A DNA stretch of 64,000 bases from assembly GCF_900602065.1 (NCBI RefSeq), contig NZ_UWFN01000265.1, positions 1 to 64,000 on the forward strand, in the 5' to 3' direction. This document shows, in pieces, positions 1 through 24,088 of this stretch. A program made the translations under genes and the position numbers. Positions within the stretch are counted from its first letter, which is position 1. Each line of letters starts with the position of its first letter. This stretch comes from Pseudomonas viridiflava. GTDB lineage: Bacteria > Pseudomonadota > Gammaproteobacteria > Pseudomonadales > Pseudomonadaceae. The notes under the pieces were generated by a model. That model was not told the origin of the DNA and did no database searches. It saw nothing but the letters and a program-made list of their open reading frames with translations.

Positions 1-15675
<15,675 letters not shown>

Positions 15676-15730
15676 GGCATCACCTGTTATGGACGACGGG
15701 CAGTGGCCCGCCCGCCGGGGCAGTTCTGAA

Positions 15731-15796
15731 AAAAGAAAAAAGCCGCGTCAGCCTTGCCTCAAGCGCTGAAGAGCCAGAGCTAAAAAGCTGACGCGG
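15731..15796 (-). terminator. Candidate terminator or attenuator between hydroxylase and NRPS genes
   Basis: Ten-base arms ccgcgtcagc (15743-15752) and gctgacgcgg (15787-15796) enclose a 34-base loop. On the minus strand the stem is followed by a T-rich run (complement of 15731-15741). It lies between the stop of the SyrP-like gene and the NRPS start, in the direction of transcription. It could therefore dampen read-through from mbtH-thioesterase-hydroxylase into the NRPS genes. Confidence 0.6.
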
Positions 15797-15807
15797 TAAT
15801 CAACGCT

Positions 15808-16812
15808 TCAGGAAAGCGTGCTGACTTGATGACCTTCAGCCATAGCCACCACTACTTTGCGCGGCCCGCTGAACGGCGAGCGGGCGTGGGCAGCCAGCAT
15901 GTTGTCGAGCATCAGGACGTCGCCGCTGTACCACGGGAAAACCACTTTGGTTTCCTCCAGCACACCGCGCACTTCATCGAGCAGCGAATCTTCGATTGGG
16001 CTGCCGTCGCCGTAGTACACATTGCGCGGCAAGTCCTCCTCGTCGACCACCTCCAGCAGGTTTTCCCGTACTTCCTGTGGCAGGTTGGAGATGTGAAACA
16101 GGTGCGCCTGGTTGAACCAGACCCACTCCGCAGTGCGCGGATGACGCGCCACCGCCTGGCAGAGTTGGCGCGTACGCAGTTCGCCGTCGTCTTTCCACTC
16201 GCACTCGATACAGTGCTGACGGCAGTAGGCTTCGACTTCCTGCTGGTTATCGGTGTTGAACACTTGTTCCCACGAAACATCCAGACCGTTGCCGAAATTG
16301 CGCACGTACATCAGGCCGCGTTCGGTGAAGCGCTCGCGAATAGCCTGCGGCACACGCCGATAGACCTCGCGGCTGTCCGCCACCGGGGTTTCACCGCCGA
16401 CCAGCGCGGCCTGCACGCAATAGAACCAGATTCTCATCGGCCATTCGCGGGTGTAGGCCTGCTCGTTGTGCAGTGGAATGTGCTGATGGGCCGGATACTC
16501 GGTGGACGTATAAACACCGGAGGTCACATTGCTGCGTGGCGTTGAACCGAACTCGTATTTGAGCAGCGGATGACCAAAGCCTGCCGCAAACTCTCTGAAG
16601 CGCTCGGCACCGCCGACGTGAAAACCACGCAACAACAGGCCACCGCACTTTTCCAGGCGCTCGGTGCTCAACACGCGCAACTCGGCGAGCGCATCCTGCA
16701 GATCAATGCCTTCGTGGCGCGCCTGGACCAACAACGGCAGGTCGCCGCGAACGCCGGGCAACGTCTCAAAGGTAAACAGTTGACTGGAATCCATCGCGCA
16801 TTCTCCGCTCAA
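15808..16812 (-). CDS. SyrP-like Fe(II)/2-oxoglutarate-dependent aspartyl beta-hydroxylase (TauD/TfdA family)
   Basis: This 334-residue protein has the TauD/TfdA fold signature, with metal motif H115-N-E117 (HIPLHNEQAY), a distal His in the AAHARSPF segment and a following Arg for 2-oxoglutarate (GPRKV). SyrP-type enzymes hydroxylate the beta carbon of Asp while it is tethered to a carrier protein. The Asp-activating, epimerising module of the adjacent NRPS is the likely substrate. The gene overlaps the thioesterase stop by four bases, so both are in one operon. A second in-frame ATG six codons downstream (MDSSQLF) could be the true start. Substrate assignment is inferred from context. Confidence 0.88.
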   Translation of the reverse strand: MSGECAMDSSQLFTFETLPGVRGDLPLLVQARHEGIDLQDALAELRVLSTERLEKCGGLLLRGFHVGGAERFREFAAGFGHPLLKYEFGSTPRSNVTSGVYTSTEYPAHQHIPLHNEQAYTREWPMRIWFYCVQAALVGGETPVADSREVYRRVPQAIRERFTERGLMYVRNFGNGLDVSWEQVFNTDNQQEVEAYCRQHCIECEWKDDGELRTRQLCQAVARHPRTAEWVWFNQAHLFHISNLPQEVRENLLEVVDEEDLPRNVYYGDGSPIEDSLLDEVRGVLEETKVVFPWYSGDVLMLDNMLAAHARSPFSGPRKVVVAMAEGHQVSTLS

Positions 16813-17543
16813 GCCGTAACCGGCTGTTGCACTGGCCCGACTGGCTGCAGGCGCTCGACCATCAGCTCGAGCAGGTGCGCTTCATGGGCATTGATAAAAA
16901 AGTGGTCGCCGTCAAACATCTCCAGAGAGAAGCCTTCAGCGGTTTCGTTCTGCCACGCCGACAAAGCCTCTACCGACATGCGGTCATGCTTGCCGCCAAA
17001 CACATGAATCGGGCTACTGAGCAATGCCCGGCGGTCATAGCGATAACGGCCACACAAGAGAAAGTCGGCACGCAGTACCGGCAGAGTCAGGAGCAGCATT
17101 TCCGGGTCCGCGAACACCGCATCATCGGTTCCGCCCAACTGACGCAAACGGGCCAGCAACTGCTCATCGCTCTGCTCTGCCTGCAAGTCGGTGTGGTACT
17201 CACGGTGGGCGGGAGCCGGTGCGCCGGAGACGAACAGCGCTCGCGCAGGCGGTGCCCCTTTGCGCCGCAAGGCGTGGGCCAACTCGAAGGCGAGCAACGC
17301 TCCCAGACTGTGACCGAACAGCACGTAAGGCAGATCAAGGCGACCTTCCAGTTCGACGGCAAGCTGCGCCACCAGCGCTGGCATATCGGTTTGCAGCGGC
17401 TCGTTAAAACGTCGGCCACGACCGGGCAACTCAAGCGGACAGACTTCTATCCATGCTGGCAGCGAGCGACGCCAGCGCAGATAAACCATGGCGCTGGCAC
17501 CCGAATAAGGCAGACAGAACAGTCGCAGGGCAGGACGCTGCAT
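16809..17543 (-). CDS. Type II thioesterase of NRPS cluster
   Basis: This 244-residue alpha/beta hydrolase has the nucleophile motif GHSLG (Ser79) and a C-terminal GDHFF that supplies the catalytic His. The length and motifs fit the external thioesterases (GrsT/PvdG type) that clear misprimed carrier domains. It starts three bases after the mbtH-like stop and overlaps the hydroxylase gene at its own end. An editing role for the two NRPS proteins is inferred from position and family. Confidence 0.92.
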   Translation of the reverse strand: MQRPALRLFCLPYSGASAMVYLRWRRSLPAWIEVCPLELPGRGRRFNEPLQTDMPALVAQLAVELEGRLDLPYVLFGHSLGALLAFELAHALRRKGAPPARALFVSGAPAPAHREYHTDLQAEQSDEQLLARLRQLGGTDDAVFADPEMLLLTLPVLRADFLLCGRYRYDRRALLSSPIHVFGGKHDRMSVEALSAWQNETAEGFSLEMFDGDHFFINAHEAHLLELMVERLQPVGPVQQPVTA

Positions 17544-17546
17544 GGC

Positions 17547-17765
17547 TTAACGTGCCTCCGCCTGCCCGTCCATCTTTTGCCGCAGGCTCAGGGGCCGCAT
17601 GTCGGTCCAGACCTGCTCGACGTAGGCCAGGCAATCAGCCTTGTTGCCCTGCTTGCCCGCCTCACGCCAGCCGGCCGGCACGGCCTTGTAGTCGGGCCAC
17701 AGCGAATACTGTTCTTGCTGATTGATCAGAACCTTGTACAGCGCGTCTTCGCGATCAAATGCCAT
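17547..17765 (-). CDS. MbtH-like NRPS accessory protein
   Basis: The protein has 72 residues with the MbtH family signature: an N-x-x-E-Q-Y-S-L-W-P segment, VPAGW, and WTDMRP near the C-terminus. MbtH-like proteins bind adenylation domains and are often needed for their folding or activity. It is the first gene of the leftward operon. An AGGAG box lies about eight bases before the ATG. The candidate iron-responsive promoter is about 80 bases upstream. Confidence 0.95.
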   Translation of the reverse strand: MAFDREDALYKVLINQQEQYSLWPDYKAVPAGWREAGKQGNKADCLAYVEQVWTDMRPLSLRQKMDGQAEAR

Positions 17766-17844
17766 CGGACTTACTCTCCTGTCGCCAGCGAATAGATCGG
17801 TAGAAGGCCTTTTACGTCGGCCTTCTTACCTGCTTTCCAATAAG

Positions 17845-17876
17845 ACGAAGGGGGGATGAGAATAATTATGATTAAG
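17845..17876 (-). promoter_or_regulatory. Candidate Fur box overlapping an iron-starvation sigma-type promoter
   Basis: Bases 17858-17876 match the 19-base Fur consensus at about 14 positions when read on the minus strand. On that strand, TAATT (17868-17864) is separated by 16 bases from CGT (17847-17845). This is one mismatch from the TAAAT-N16-CGT pattern used by PvdS-type sigma factors. The site is about 80 bases upstream of the mbtH-like start. The two elements overlap. Both were found by eye and need scoring. Confidence 0.55.
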
Positions 17877-18044
17877 TGAGAGATTGTTTCAGCCTGCGCC
17901 GCAGCCGGCATTGCACCGTGATGCGAGTGTTGCGGGTGTTGCGGGTGTTGTTGCAACGGACGGGCCGCGCAGCGTGCGGCGCAAGCGCGCGACCCGGTCC
18001 CGAGCCAGTTCCGGTGTCGAGGCATCAACGGGCAATGCTGGCCC

Positions 18045-18235
18045 GGCCATCCGCGCGTTCATTTCAAGGGCTTTGGTGGGATCTTGCAGGCTGACGGCTA
18101 TGCCGGTTTTGCTCAGATGTATGCGACAGGCACTATTCAGCAAGCTGCGTGCGGGGCTCACGCCCGGCGCAAGGTTTACGATGTTTGCAACGAGCACCGC
18201 GAGGCCTCGATAGCTTTGAATCAGACAGTCTGCCA
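18045..18235 (+). pseudogene. IS66-family transposase fragment
   Basis: One frame reads HPRVHFKGFGGILQADGY followed by AGFAQMY and ACGAHARRKVYDV. This resembles the core of IS66-type TnpC transposases (GF-x-G-x-LQ-x-DGYAG and HARRK). Only about 60 codons remain, without start, catalytic remainder or terminal repeats, so it is a dead remnant. It sits between the NRPS promoter region and the tRNA pair. The rest of 17880-18375 contains two copies of gttgcgggt (about 17930-17950) and a half REP, and no gene I would support. Confidence 0.6.
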
Positions 18236-18237
18236 TC

Positions 18238-18260
18238 GCCGCCTTCGGCAGCTCCTACAG
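18238..18260. repeat. Half REP sequence
   Basis: This single arm, gccttcggcagctcctacag, belongs to the family seen as full palindromes at 19645, 29724, 40471, 55741 and 57880. The partner arm is missing. Confidence 0.7.
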
Positions 18261-18375
18261 ATTCCCGGGCTGACGCCTGACCAAATCGCAGGAGCAAAAA
18301 ACCCAGACAACAAAAAGCCCGCACTAGGCGGGCTTTCTGTTGCTTCAAGGAGTTCAAGGGCCTTGAAGCGGAATA

Positions 18376-18452
18376 TGGCGCAGCGGACGGGACTCGAACC
18401 CGCGACCCCCGGCGTGACAGGCCGGTATTCTAACCGACTGAACTACCGCTGC
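18376..18452 (-). tRNA. tRNA-Asp (GTC)
   Basis: The minus strand folds as a complete 77-base tRNA with encoded CCA. It has acceptor GCAGCGG/CCGCTGC, a T loop GGTTCGAGTCC and an anticodon loop ctGTCac. The sequence is very close to E. coli tRNA-Asp. Confidence 0.97.
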
Positions 18453-18472
18453 GCGTAACACTTAGAGCGAGT

Positions 18473-18548
18473 TGGTGGGTGATGACGGGATCGAACCGCC
18501 GACCCGCTGCTTGTAAGGCAGCTGCTCTCCCAGCTGAGCTAATCACCC
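18473..18548 (-). tRNA. tRNA-Val (TAC)
   Basis: The minus strand gives a 76-base tRNA with encoded CCA, acceptor GGGTGAT/ATCACCC and anticodon loop ccTTACaag. It lies about 20 bases upstream of tRNA-Asp on the same strand, so the two are probably co-transcribed. Confidence 0.97.
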
Positions 18549-18709
18549 TTCACTCTCGGTGTGGCGCGCATTCTACGGAGCGACCTAACCTCTGGCAAGC
18601 ACTTTTTTAAATAATTTTTATAATCCTTCCAAAGGCTTAGCACAGGGTTGGCCGCGAGGTAATAGCAGCGAATAATGCCCCCCTTTGTATAGAAGGAGAG
18701 ATTCACCTC

Positions 18710-19630
18710 ATGTGGTTCAAAAACCTGCTTGTCTACCGCCTGACCCAGGATCTGCCTTTTGACGCTGAAGCACTGGAAACTGCTTTGGCGACCAAACCGG
18801 CCCGCGCCTGCGCCAGCCAGGAGTTGACCACTTACGGTTTCGTCGCCCCTTTCGGCAAAGGCGAAGACGCTCCATTGGTGCACGTCAGCGGCGACTTCCT
18901 GCTGATCTCGGCCCGTAAAGAAGAACGCATCCTGCCGGGTAGCGTGGTGCGCGACGCATTGAAGGAGAAGGTCGACGAGATCGAAGCCGAGCAAATGCGC
19001 AAGGTCTATAAGAAGGAACGCGAGCAGCTCAAGGATGAAATCATCCAGGCGTTCCTGCCGCGTGCCTTTATTCGTCGTTCGTCGACCTTTGCCGCTATCG
19101 CGCCGAAACAGGGCCTGATTCTGGTCAACTCGGCCAGCCCGAAACGCGCCGAAGACCTGTTGTCGACACTGCGTGAAGTGATCGGCACATTGCCGGTACG
19201 TCCGCTGACCGTTAAAACAGCACCAACGGCAGTGATGACCGACTGGGTCACCACGCAGAAAGCCGCCGATAACTTCTTCGTGCTGGATGAATGCGAACTG
19301 CGTGACACCCATGAAGATGGCGGGATCGTGCGTTGCAAGCGGCAGGACCTGACCAGCGATGAAATCCAGCTGCACCTGAGCACGGGCAAAGTCGTGACCC
19401 AGCTGTCGCTGGCATGGCAGGACAAGCTGTCCTTCGTGCTCGACGACAAGATGACCGTCAAGCGTCTGAAGTTCGAAGATCTGCTGCAGGATCAGGCAGA
19501 ACAGGACGGCGGCGACGAAGCCCTGGGCCAACTGGACGCCAGCTTCACCCTGATGATGCTGACCTTCGGCGAATTCCTGCCGGAGCTGTTTGAAGCACTG
19601 GGCGGCGAAGAGATTCCGCAGGGCATTTAA
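18710..19630 (+). CDS. rdgC: Recombination-associated protein RdgC
   Basis: The protein has 306 residues, the usual length of RdgC, and starts [11 protein letters not shown], the family's conserved N-terminus. RdgC forms a ring dimer on double-stranded DNA and is known as a modulator of RecA-dependent recombination. A good GAAGGAGA ribosome site lies before the ATG. It is a single gene followed by a REP palindrome that may terminate it. Confidence 0.96.
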   Translation: MWFKNLLVYRLTQDLPFDAEALETALATKPARACASQELTTYGFVAPFGKGEDAPLVHVSGDFLLISARKEERILPGSVVRDALKEKVDEIEAEQMRKVYKKEREQLKDEIIQAFLPRAFIRRSSTFAAIAPKQGLILVNSASPKRAEDLLSTLREVIGTLPVRPLTVKTAPTAVMTDWVTTQKAADNFFVLDECELRDTHEDGGIVRCKRQDLTSDEIQLHLSTGKVVTQLSLAWQDKLSFVLDDKMTVKRLKFEDLLQDQAEQDGGDEALGQLDASFTLMMLTFGEFLPELFEALGGEEIPQGI

Positions 19631-19644
19631 ACACCGCTGATCAT

Positions 19645-19717
19645 CTGTAGGAGCTGCCGAAGGCTGCGAAGCAATTTACCTGTTAACCCGCTTCGCAGCC
19701 TTCGGCAGCTCCTACAG
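19645..19717. repeat. REP palindrome (taggagctgccgaagg family)
   Basis: Inverted arms ctgtaggagctgccgaag and cttcggcagctcctacag enclose about 25 bases. It lies directly after rdgC and can form a long hairpin. Confidence 0.9.
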
Positions 19718-19776
19718 TTTATTGATCCAGCCAGATCACAGTCCTCTCCTGCAACCTAATAAGAAAGGAACCCGCC

Positions 19777-20742
19777 ATGCGTGCATTGGCAGCCTTGAGT
19801 CGTTTTGTCGGTAATACCTTTGCGTACTGGGTGCTTCTGTTCGCCATCTTGGCGTTCGTGTTCCCCCAAGCATTCATCGGGCTCAAGCCCCTCATCGTGC
19901 CGTTGCTGGGTCTGGTGATGTTTGGCATGGGCTTGACCCTGAAGCTTGAAGACTTTTCCGAAGTGGCCCGCAACCCATGGCGGGTAGCCCTGGGCGTAGT
20001 TGCACACTTCGTGATCATGCCCGGAGTGGCATGGCTGTTGTGTCAGGTGTTTCACCTGCCGCCAGAAATCGCCGTCGGTGTGATTCTTGTCGGTTGCTGC
20101 CCGAGCGGCACCTCATCCAACGTGATGGCGTGGCTGGCCAAGGGCGATCTGGCGCTGGCCGTTGCCATTGCGGCGGTCACCACCCTGCTCGCTCCGCTGC
20201 TGACCCCGACGCTGATCTGGTTCCTGGCTTCGGCCTGGTTGCCGGTGTCCTTCATGGATATGTTCTGGTCAATCCTGCAACTGGTGATGCTGCCGATCGT
20301 GCTTGGGGTTTTGGCCCAGCGCCTGCTCGGTGCCCGGGTCACTTACGCGATTGATGTACTGCCGCTGATTTCGGTGGTGAGCATCGTGATGATCGTCTGC
20401 GCCGTGGTTGCCGCCAGCCAGGCGAAAATCGCTGAATCCGGCCTGCTGATCATGGCCGTGGTGATCCTGCACAACACCTTCGGCTTCCTGCTGGGTTACT
20501 TCACCGGCAAGGTGTTCAAACTGCCGCTGCCTCAGCGTAAATCCCTGGCACTTGAAGTCGGCATGCAGAACTCAGGTCTCGGTGCCGCACTGGCCAGCGC
20601 GCACTTCTCGCCACTGGCGGCTGTGCCGAGCGCGCTGTTCAGCGTATGGCACAACATCTCCGGTGCATTGTTGTCGACGTACTTCCGCAAGATGAAGGAT
20701 GAAAATGAGCCGGTGAAGGCTGGGTCGCCTGCTGCTGATTGA
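19777..20742 (+). CDS. Bile acid:sodium symporter (BASS) family transporter, PanS/YocS-like
   Basis: This 321-residue polytopic membrane protein has about nine to ten hydrophobic segments. It carries the BASS signatures GCCPSGTSSNVMAWLAKGD, around residue 110, and EVGMQNSGLG, around residue 265. These form the crossed discontinuous helices that bind sodium and substrate. Bacterial members move bile acids, pantothenate or keto acids, and the substrate here cannot be read from sequence. An AAGAAAGGA site precedes the ATG. It appears to be a single gene between REP elements. Confidence 0.92.
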   Translation: MRALAALSRFVGNTFAYWVLLFAILAFVFPQAFIGLKPLIVPLLGLVMFGMGLTLKLEDFSEVARNPWRVALGVVAHFVIMPGVAWLLCQVFHLPPEIAVGVILVGCCPSGTSSNVMAWLAKGDLALAVAIAAVTTLLAPLLTPTLIWFLASAWLPVSFMDMFWSILQLVMLPIVLGVLAQRLLGARVTYAIDVLPLISVVSIVMIVCAVVAASQAKIAESGLLIMAVVILHNTFGFLLGYFTGKVFKLPLPQRKSLALEVGMQNSGLGAALASAHFSPLAAVPSALFSVWHNISGALLSTYFRKMKDENEPVKAGSPAAD

Positions 20743-20784
20743 TCAGGTTGAAGACTCAGGTTTCTGTAGATTGAACACAATCCT

Positions 20785-20878
20785 TGTGGGACCGAATTCA
20801 TTCGGGAAGGCGGCATTTCAGGCTATACATAGGCTGCGGATGTACCTGCCCCTTCGCGAATGAATTCGCTCCCACGGG
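20785..20878. repeat. REP palindrome (gtgggagcgaattcattcgcg family, divergent left arm)
   Basis: The left arm tgtgggaccgaattcattcg and right arm cgaatgaattcgctcccac flank about 55 bases. It lies after the BASS transporter. Confidence 0.88.
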
Positions 20879-20998
20879 TATCGGTGCCTGAGGAGCAACT
20901 TAAATCTCGCACGTAAGAATCGCATTTCATCTCCGCATCAGGCACCGCCCCGGCGCACCACGCCCGCATTGATGCACAAAATCTGAACCTCCCCTGAA

Positions 20999-21141
20999 AT
21001 TGGTCCACCCACCCACGGACCAATCCTCTTTCATCCCCCGAACCAACCAGACGGACCTTTGCACATTGGCCCGACAGCCATTGCTCTTGAGCAATCACGG
21101 ATCAAATAGCACCAATCCCTGAACGAACCAATTTCCATTGG
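20999..21141. promoter_or_regulatory. Cluster of inverted repeats upstream of the GntR-ABC-GGT operon
   Basis: Three palindromes lie within 145 bases: attggtcc/ggaccaat (20999-21006 and 21017-21024, 10-base spacer), attgctc-tt-gagcaat (21080-21095) and ccaat-ttcc-attgg (21128-21141). The first and third share the ccaat/attgg half site. FadR-type regulators bind TGGT-N-ACCA-like sites, so these are plausible operators for the adjacent regulator. The rest of 20879-21228 shows no gene. Confidence 0.5.
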
Positions 21142-21228
21142 CATCGCTCTTGCACCAGCCGTCTTGCCTCGAATCACTGCCTACAGGCAGCTCAGGGCAT
21201 CTTTTTCTGGTCTGGCGCGAGTACCACG

Positions 21229-21966
21229 ATGCAAAGGTTCGACCCTGACACCCCCATTGATAACGCTTCGAAACTGGCACTGGATGCCTTGCGGCAGATC
21301 GTTGCCCAGCATGCTGCGTTCCCCCAGCGGGCGCTGCCTACCGAGCGTGATCTGGCTACGGATTTCGGCGTCAGCCGCCGGGCGATTCGCCGGGCGCTAT
21401 CGGTGCTCGAAGCCGAAGGGCAGATCTGGCGGCGGCAAGGCAAAGGAACCTTTGTCGGCCCCACCCCGCCCAGCGCTGCAATGAGCTTCGCCCGGCTGTC
21501 CGGGCGGACCAACTTCAGTGAGGTCATGGAGGCGCGCCTGCACCTGGAACCGGCACTGGCTTCATTGGCAGCGGTGCGGGCCAATGGTGAACAGATGGCG
21601 ATCCTGCGTCGCCTTACCGAACGCACTACCCGCCAGCAGGCAGCCGAGCATCCCGATGCCGAAGGCATTGAACTGTGGGACAGCGCACTGCACCGCGCCA
21701 TTGCTGAAGCAGCGGGCAACCGCCTGATGCTGGATATCTTTGAAATGCTCGATGCGATCCGTCTCGATCCGGCCTGGCGTGATTTGCGTCACCGGGCACG
21801 CAACGCCGACCGCCTCGATACCTATAGCCATGACCATGACGACATCGTCAGCGCCATCGAAAGTCGCGACCCGATCAAAGCCGCCACGGCCATGCGCGGC
21901 CATTTGCGAGCGCTGCAACAGGCGCTGGATAACGTCATCAATCAAGACCTGGAGGCCAGCTTATGA
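21229..21966 (+). CDS. GntR-family (FadR/FCD) transcriptional regulator
   Basis: The protein has 245 residues. The N-terminal winged helix (about 15-80) has LPTERDLATDFGVSRRAIRRAL as its helix-turn-helix. The FCD ligand domain (about 95-235) has metal-type residues E-x-R near 100, D-S-x-L-H-R, and C-terminal H-D-D and H-L-R-A. Members sense carboxylates or amino acids. The stop overlaps the next ATG (ATGA), so the regulator is the first gene of the transport operon and probably controls it, perhaps through the palindromes at 20999-21141. Confidence 0.93.
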   Translation: MQRFDPDTPIDNASKLALDALRQIVAQHAAFPQRALPTERDLATDFGVSRRAIRRALSVLEAEGQIWRRQGKGTFVGPTPPSAAMSFARLSGRTNFSEVMEARLHLEPALASLAAVRANGEQMAILRRLTERTTRQQAAEHPDAEGIELWDSALHRAIAEAAGNRLMLDIFEMLDAIRLDPAWRDLRHRARNADRLDTYSHDHDDIVSAIESRDPIKAATAMRGHLRALQQALDNVINQDLEASL

Positions 21967-22970
21967 GCGCCACCACTGAATCGACAAACCCGACGGTCCT
22001 CAGCGTCAACGACCTCACCGTACGCTTTGCCGGAGCACCGGCCAACGTGGTCGATGGCGTGTCGTTCTCCGTCAAGCGCGGCAAGACGCTGGCCATCGTC
22101 GGCGAATCCGGCTGTGGCAAGAGCGTGACCTCCATGGGACTGATGGGGCTGCTGCCTGCCACCGCAAAAGTAACCGCAAGCGATTCGCTGCTGATTGATG
22201 AAGCCTTGCTGGGCATGTCCGAAGAGCGCCTGCTGGATGTGCGCGGCAACCGCATGGCGATGATTTTTCAGGAACCGATGACATCGCTGAACCCGGTGTT
22301 CACCATCGGTGAGCAGATCGCCGAAAGCGTGATCCGCCATCAGGGCCTCCCGGATAAAGACGCCCGGCAACGGGCGCTGGAAATGCTCGAAAAAGTCCGC
22401 GTACCTGACGCTCGCCAGAGACTGGATGCCTACCCTCACGAACTGTCTGGGGGCATGCGTCAGCGGGCGATGATTGCCATGGCGCTGGCTAACGATCCGG
22501 CACTGATCATTGCCGACGAACCGACGACCGCACTGGACGTGACCATTCAGGCGCAGATCCTCTCGCTGATCGCCAACCTGCAAACCGAAACCGGCACCGC
22601 GATGATACTGATCACCCACGATTTGGGCGTGGTCGCCGAAGTCGCCGACGACGTGATGGTGATGTACGCCGGTCGCGTGGTGGAAAGCGGCCCGGTGAAG
22701 ACTCTGTTCGACGATCCGCAGCATCCGTACACCATTGGCCTGATGGGTTCGATGCCGTCCATTGGCCCACGCGAAGGTCGTCTGGCAACGATCAATGGCC
22801 GCGTGCCGACCCCGGCGGAAATGCCCGGCGGTTGCCGGTTTGCAGGACGCTGCCCGTTCGTGATCCAGCAGTGCAGAGATGAGCGCCCGCCGTTGCTTGA
22901 ATTATCCCCCGGACACTTCGCCGCGTGCATCCGCGCGCCTTTGGAACAGCATGTGGGAGTCAGCGCGTGA
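21963..22970 (+). CDS. Peptide-type ABC transporter ATP-binding protein (DppD/OppD family)
   Basis: This 335-residue ATPase has Walker A GESGCGKS (about 43-50), signature LSGGMRQR, Walker B LIIADEPTTALD and the H-loop ITHDLG. It carries the C-terminal oligopeptide extension with clustered Cys (GCRFAGRCPF and later Cys residues). It pairs with the next ATPase, as in Dpp, Opp and Gsi systems. The start overlaps the regulator stop by four bases, and the end overlaps the next GTG. Confidence 0.95.
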   Translation: MSATTESTNPTVLSVNDLTVRFAGAPANVVDGVSFSVKRGKTLAIVGESGCGKSVTSMGLMGLLPATAKVTASDSLLIDEALLGMSEERLLDVRGNRMAMIFQEPMTSLNPVFTIGEQIAESVIRHQGLPDKDARQRALEMLEKVRVPDARQRLDAYPHELSGGMRQRAMIAMALANDPALIIADEPTTALDVTIQAQILSLIANLQTETGTAMILITHDLGVVAEVADDVMVMYAGRVVESGPVKTLFDDPQHPYTIGLMGSMPSIGPREGRLATINGRVPTPAEMPGGCRFAGRCPFVIQQCRDERPPLLELSPGHFAACIRAPLEQHVGVSA

Positions 22971-24088
22971 GCCTTTCCGAACGCAACCTCGTCGAGGCCG
23001 CCAGCCTGCAAAAGCCGATCCTCGAAGGCATCGGCCTAAGCAAGCATTTCGCGGTAGAAAGTGGCTTGTTCCAGCCAAAGAAGCCGCCCGTGCAAGCGGT
23101 CAATCAGGTCAATCTGGCGGTACGCAAAGGTGAAACGCTGGCCTTGGTGGGCGAATCAGGCTCAGGTAAATCAACCCTTGGCCGCTTGCTGCTCAACCTC
23201 CTGCAACCCACCGCAGGCGATGTGATTTACGAAGGCCGAAACCTGGCCAACCTATCGCCGGAAAAACTGCGTCAGGTACGCCGCGACTTGCAGATCATTT
23301 TCCAGGACCCGTTCGCTTCGCTGAACCCGCGCATGACGGTGGAATCCATCGTCGGCGAACCGATCTGGCTGCACAGCGAAGCCAGCCGCAGCGACCGCCA
23401 TGCCAAGGTTGCAGAGTTGCTGCGCACGGTCGGCCTGGCCCCGGAGCACGGCGGCCGCCATCCTCACGAATTCTCCGGTGGTCAGCGCCAGCGTATCGGT
23501 ATTGCCCGCGCACTGGCGTCCGATCCACGCCTGATCCTCGGTGACGAGCCGGTCTCGGCACTGGACGTTTCAGTGCAGGCGCAAGTGGTCAACCTGCTGG
23601 AAGACCTCAAGCATCAGTTCGGCCTGACCCTGGTGATTGTCGCCCATGGACTGGCCGTAATCCGCCACATGAGCGACCGGGTCGCGGTGATGTATCTGGG
23701 TGAAATCGTCGAGCTGGCGCCGGTCAACGCGCTGTTCGAAAACCCTTTGCATCCTTATACCCAGGCGCTGATGGCCGCCGTACCGGTGAGCCACCCGGAT
23801 TTACGCCAGCCGCGCCCTTTGCTGGGCGGCGACATGCCCAGCCCCAGCCGCCCGCCTTCCGGTTGCCGTTTTCATACCCGCTGCCCCCATGCCCGCGCGC
23901 TGTGCAAAGAAGCCGTGCCGGTCATGGAAACCGTCGAGGCGGAACGTCAGGTGGCGTGCCACTTCTGGCGGGAAATCGCCAACGCGGGCAGCGGCACCTT
24001 GATCCTTCCGACACCCAGCGCTGCTTACACGCAGCGCCTGAATCTGTTCAAGAACCATCAATCCCTTGCAGTGGAGAGCCAGCCATGA
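22967..24088 (+). CDS. Peptide-type ABC transporter ATP-binding protein (DppF/OppF family)
   Basis: The protein has 373 residues from a GTG start that overlaps the previous stop (GTGA). An upstream in-frame ATG at 22925 lies inside the preceding gene and is less likely. Motifs are Walker A GESGSGKS, signature FSGGQRQR, Walker B LILGDEPVSALD, the H-loop region VAHGLAV and the C-terminal Cys-containing oligopeptide domain. The H-loop reads A-H-G where A-H-D or S-H-D is usual. The stop overlaps the binding-protein ATG. Confidence 0.94.
   Translation: MSLSERNLVEAASLQKPILEGIGLSKHFAVESGLFQPKKPPVQAVNQVNLAVRKGETLALVGESGSGKSTLGRLLLNLLQPTAGDVIYEGRNLANLSPEKLRQVRRDLQIIFQDPFASLNPRMTVESIVGEPIWLHSEASRSDRHAKVAELLRTVGLAPEHGGRHPHEFSGGQRQRIGIARALASDPRLILGDEPVSALDVSVQAQVVNLLEDLKHQFGLTLVIVAHGLAVIRHMSDRVAVMYLGEIVELAPVNALFENPLHPYTQALMAAVPVSHPDLRQPRPLLGGDMPSPSRPPSGCRFHTRCPHARALCKEAVPVMETVEAERQVACHFWREIANAGSGTLILPTPSAAYTQRLNLFKNHQSLAVESQP

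Noticed and set aside
17920..17960. Short gttgcgggt repeats as a CRISPR or tandem array
   Set aside because: There are only two copies with no spacers. No CRISPR arrays were seen anywhere in the window.
17889..18236. 115-residue minus-strand ORF between the NRPS promoter and the tRNAs
   Set aside because: It runs antisense across the IS66 fragment, has an odd repeat-containing C-terminus and no RBS. It is more likely a shadow frame.
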